Origin: Acinetobacter brisouisimilis
GTDB taxonomy: Bacteria; Pseudomonadota; Gammaproteobacteria; Pseudomonadales; Moraxellaceae
Direction: 5' to 3'
NCBI RefSeq assembly: GCF_000368265.1
Contig: NZ_KB851219.1
Location: 263,920-327,919 of the forward strand
Length of the DNA: 64,000 nucleotides
Made by a program: the position numbers and the translations under genes. The notes beneath the pieces were generated by a model, which saw only the letters and a list, made by a program, of their open reading frames with translations, was not told the origin of the DNA and did no database searches. Below, in pieces: positions 63,663 through 64,000 of the stretch; position 1 is the stretch's first letter; every line of letters begins with the position of its first letter.

Positions 63663-63974
63663 ATGTACGCAGTAATCCAAAGCGGTGGTAAACAGCACCG
63701 TGTGGTTGAGGGTGAAACCCTTAAAGTAGAATTGTTAAAAGCTGAAACTGGTTCAACTATTACATTTGATGATGTATTAATGGTTGTAAACGGCGAAAGC
63801 ATTCAAATCGGTGCTCCAGTTGTTGCTGGCGCTAAAGTAACTGCAGAAGTGGTTGGTCATGGTCGTCACGACAAAATTCGTATTGTAAAAATGCGTCGTC
63901 GTAAACACTACCGTAAACAACAAGGTCACCGTCAATGGTTTACCGAGTTGAAAATTACTGGTATTTCAGGCTAA
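63663..63974 (+). CDS. rplU: 50S ribosomal protein L21
   Basis: 103 residues from the ATG at 63663 (GGAG upstream); the TTG at 63651 is part of the leader. [20 protein letters not shown] and [20 protein letters not shown] are the L21 landmarks. It binds 23S rRNA. First gene of the rplU-rpmA operon. Confidence 0.97.
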   Translation: MYAVIQSGGKQHRVVEGETLKVELLKAETGSTITFDDVLMVVNGESIQIGAPVVAGAKVTAEVVGHGRHDKIRIVKMRRRKHYRKQQGHRQWFTELKITGISG

Positions 63975-63992
63975 TCACGAGGAGTAAGAGAC

Positions 63993-64000
63993 ATGGCTCA
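63993..64000 (+). CDS. rpmA: 50S ribosomal protein L27, first codons only
   Basis: ATG GCT CA with GAGGAG about 8 bases upstream, 18 bases after rplU. The gene is cut by the window edge; identity rests on the invariant rplU-rpmA order and the MA(H) start. Confidence 0.8.

Noticed and set aside
1..64000. CRISPR array, rRNA operon, intact insertion sequences
   Set aside because: No regularly spaced repeats, no rRNA sequence and no transposase-like protein were found.

Overview
The window comes from an Acinetobacter chromosome. The right half carries the adeI-adeJ-adeK efflux operon in its typical arrangement, a DcaP-type porin, and ordinary gamma-proteobacterial core genes (valS, ispA, ispB, rplU-rpmA). 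The Ade proteins look diverged from those I remember of A. baumannii, so a different species of the genus is likely. I cannot name it.

Positions 1 to about 30,450 are one or more mobile elements ending at a tRNA-Arg(CCT) gene. A P4-like tyrosine integrase (29055-30272, minus) lies immediately downstream of the tRNA 3' end, which places the element to the left of the tRNA. The far left (1-3150) is an element backbone: a DUF932 protein, a YqaJ/lambda-type exonuclease, a Gp3-like metal-binding protein and an AlpA regulator. Each is separated from the next by its own hairpin, and base composition is visibly more GC-rich than the cargo. The cargo (3.5-28.9 kb) is AT-rich and almost entirely defence or conflict genes. 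(a) A lipoprotein. (b) A tightly packed seven-gene plus-strand operon: WYL regulator, two dynamin-like GTPases, an unknown protein, a 1053-residue HerA/FtsK-type ATPase, an LHH nuclease toxin and a SUKH immunity protein; this is the best candidate for an undescribed system. (c) A cold-shock/DUF805 membrane protein. (d) Two adjacent DUF262 (GmrSD-like) proteins. (e) A type I restriction-modification operon in the order hsdR-hsdS-[AAA ATPase-HNH nuclease]-hsdM, with a Septu-like PtuAB pair inserted by overlapping reading frames. (f) A HEPN-type protein and a Fic protein next to the integrase.

Positions 30.5-64 kb are mostly core chromosome: an aromatic amino-acid permease, YjdM, IspA, an SPFH/NfeD pair, a patatin-like lipoprotein, a PlsC-like acyltransferase, the DcaP porin, about 2 kb of degraded non-coding DNA, an OmpR-type two-component system, a BUD32-like kinase, AmtB, a DUF202 protein, a J-domain protein, ValS, a hypothetical protein with an SDR oxidoreductase, PAP2-AdeIJK, a Gcr-type membrane protein, IspB, and divergent RplU-RpmA. 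A second, independent AAA ATPase-HNH (Septu-like) pair sits between the J-domain gene and valS.

Regulatory DNA worth noting: a perfect 24-bp palindrome embedded in a good sigma-70 promoter upstream of PAP2-adeIJK (candidate AdeN operator); a matching promoter plus palindrome in front of the two minus-strand cargo genes at 4.2 and 14.9 kb; a perfect 13-bp inverted repeat in front of hsdR; and inverted repeats at both ends of the integrase gene. No CRISPR array, rRNA or intact insertion sequence was seen. No second copy of the tRNA end was found by eye, so the left boundary of the element is probably outside the window.
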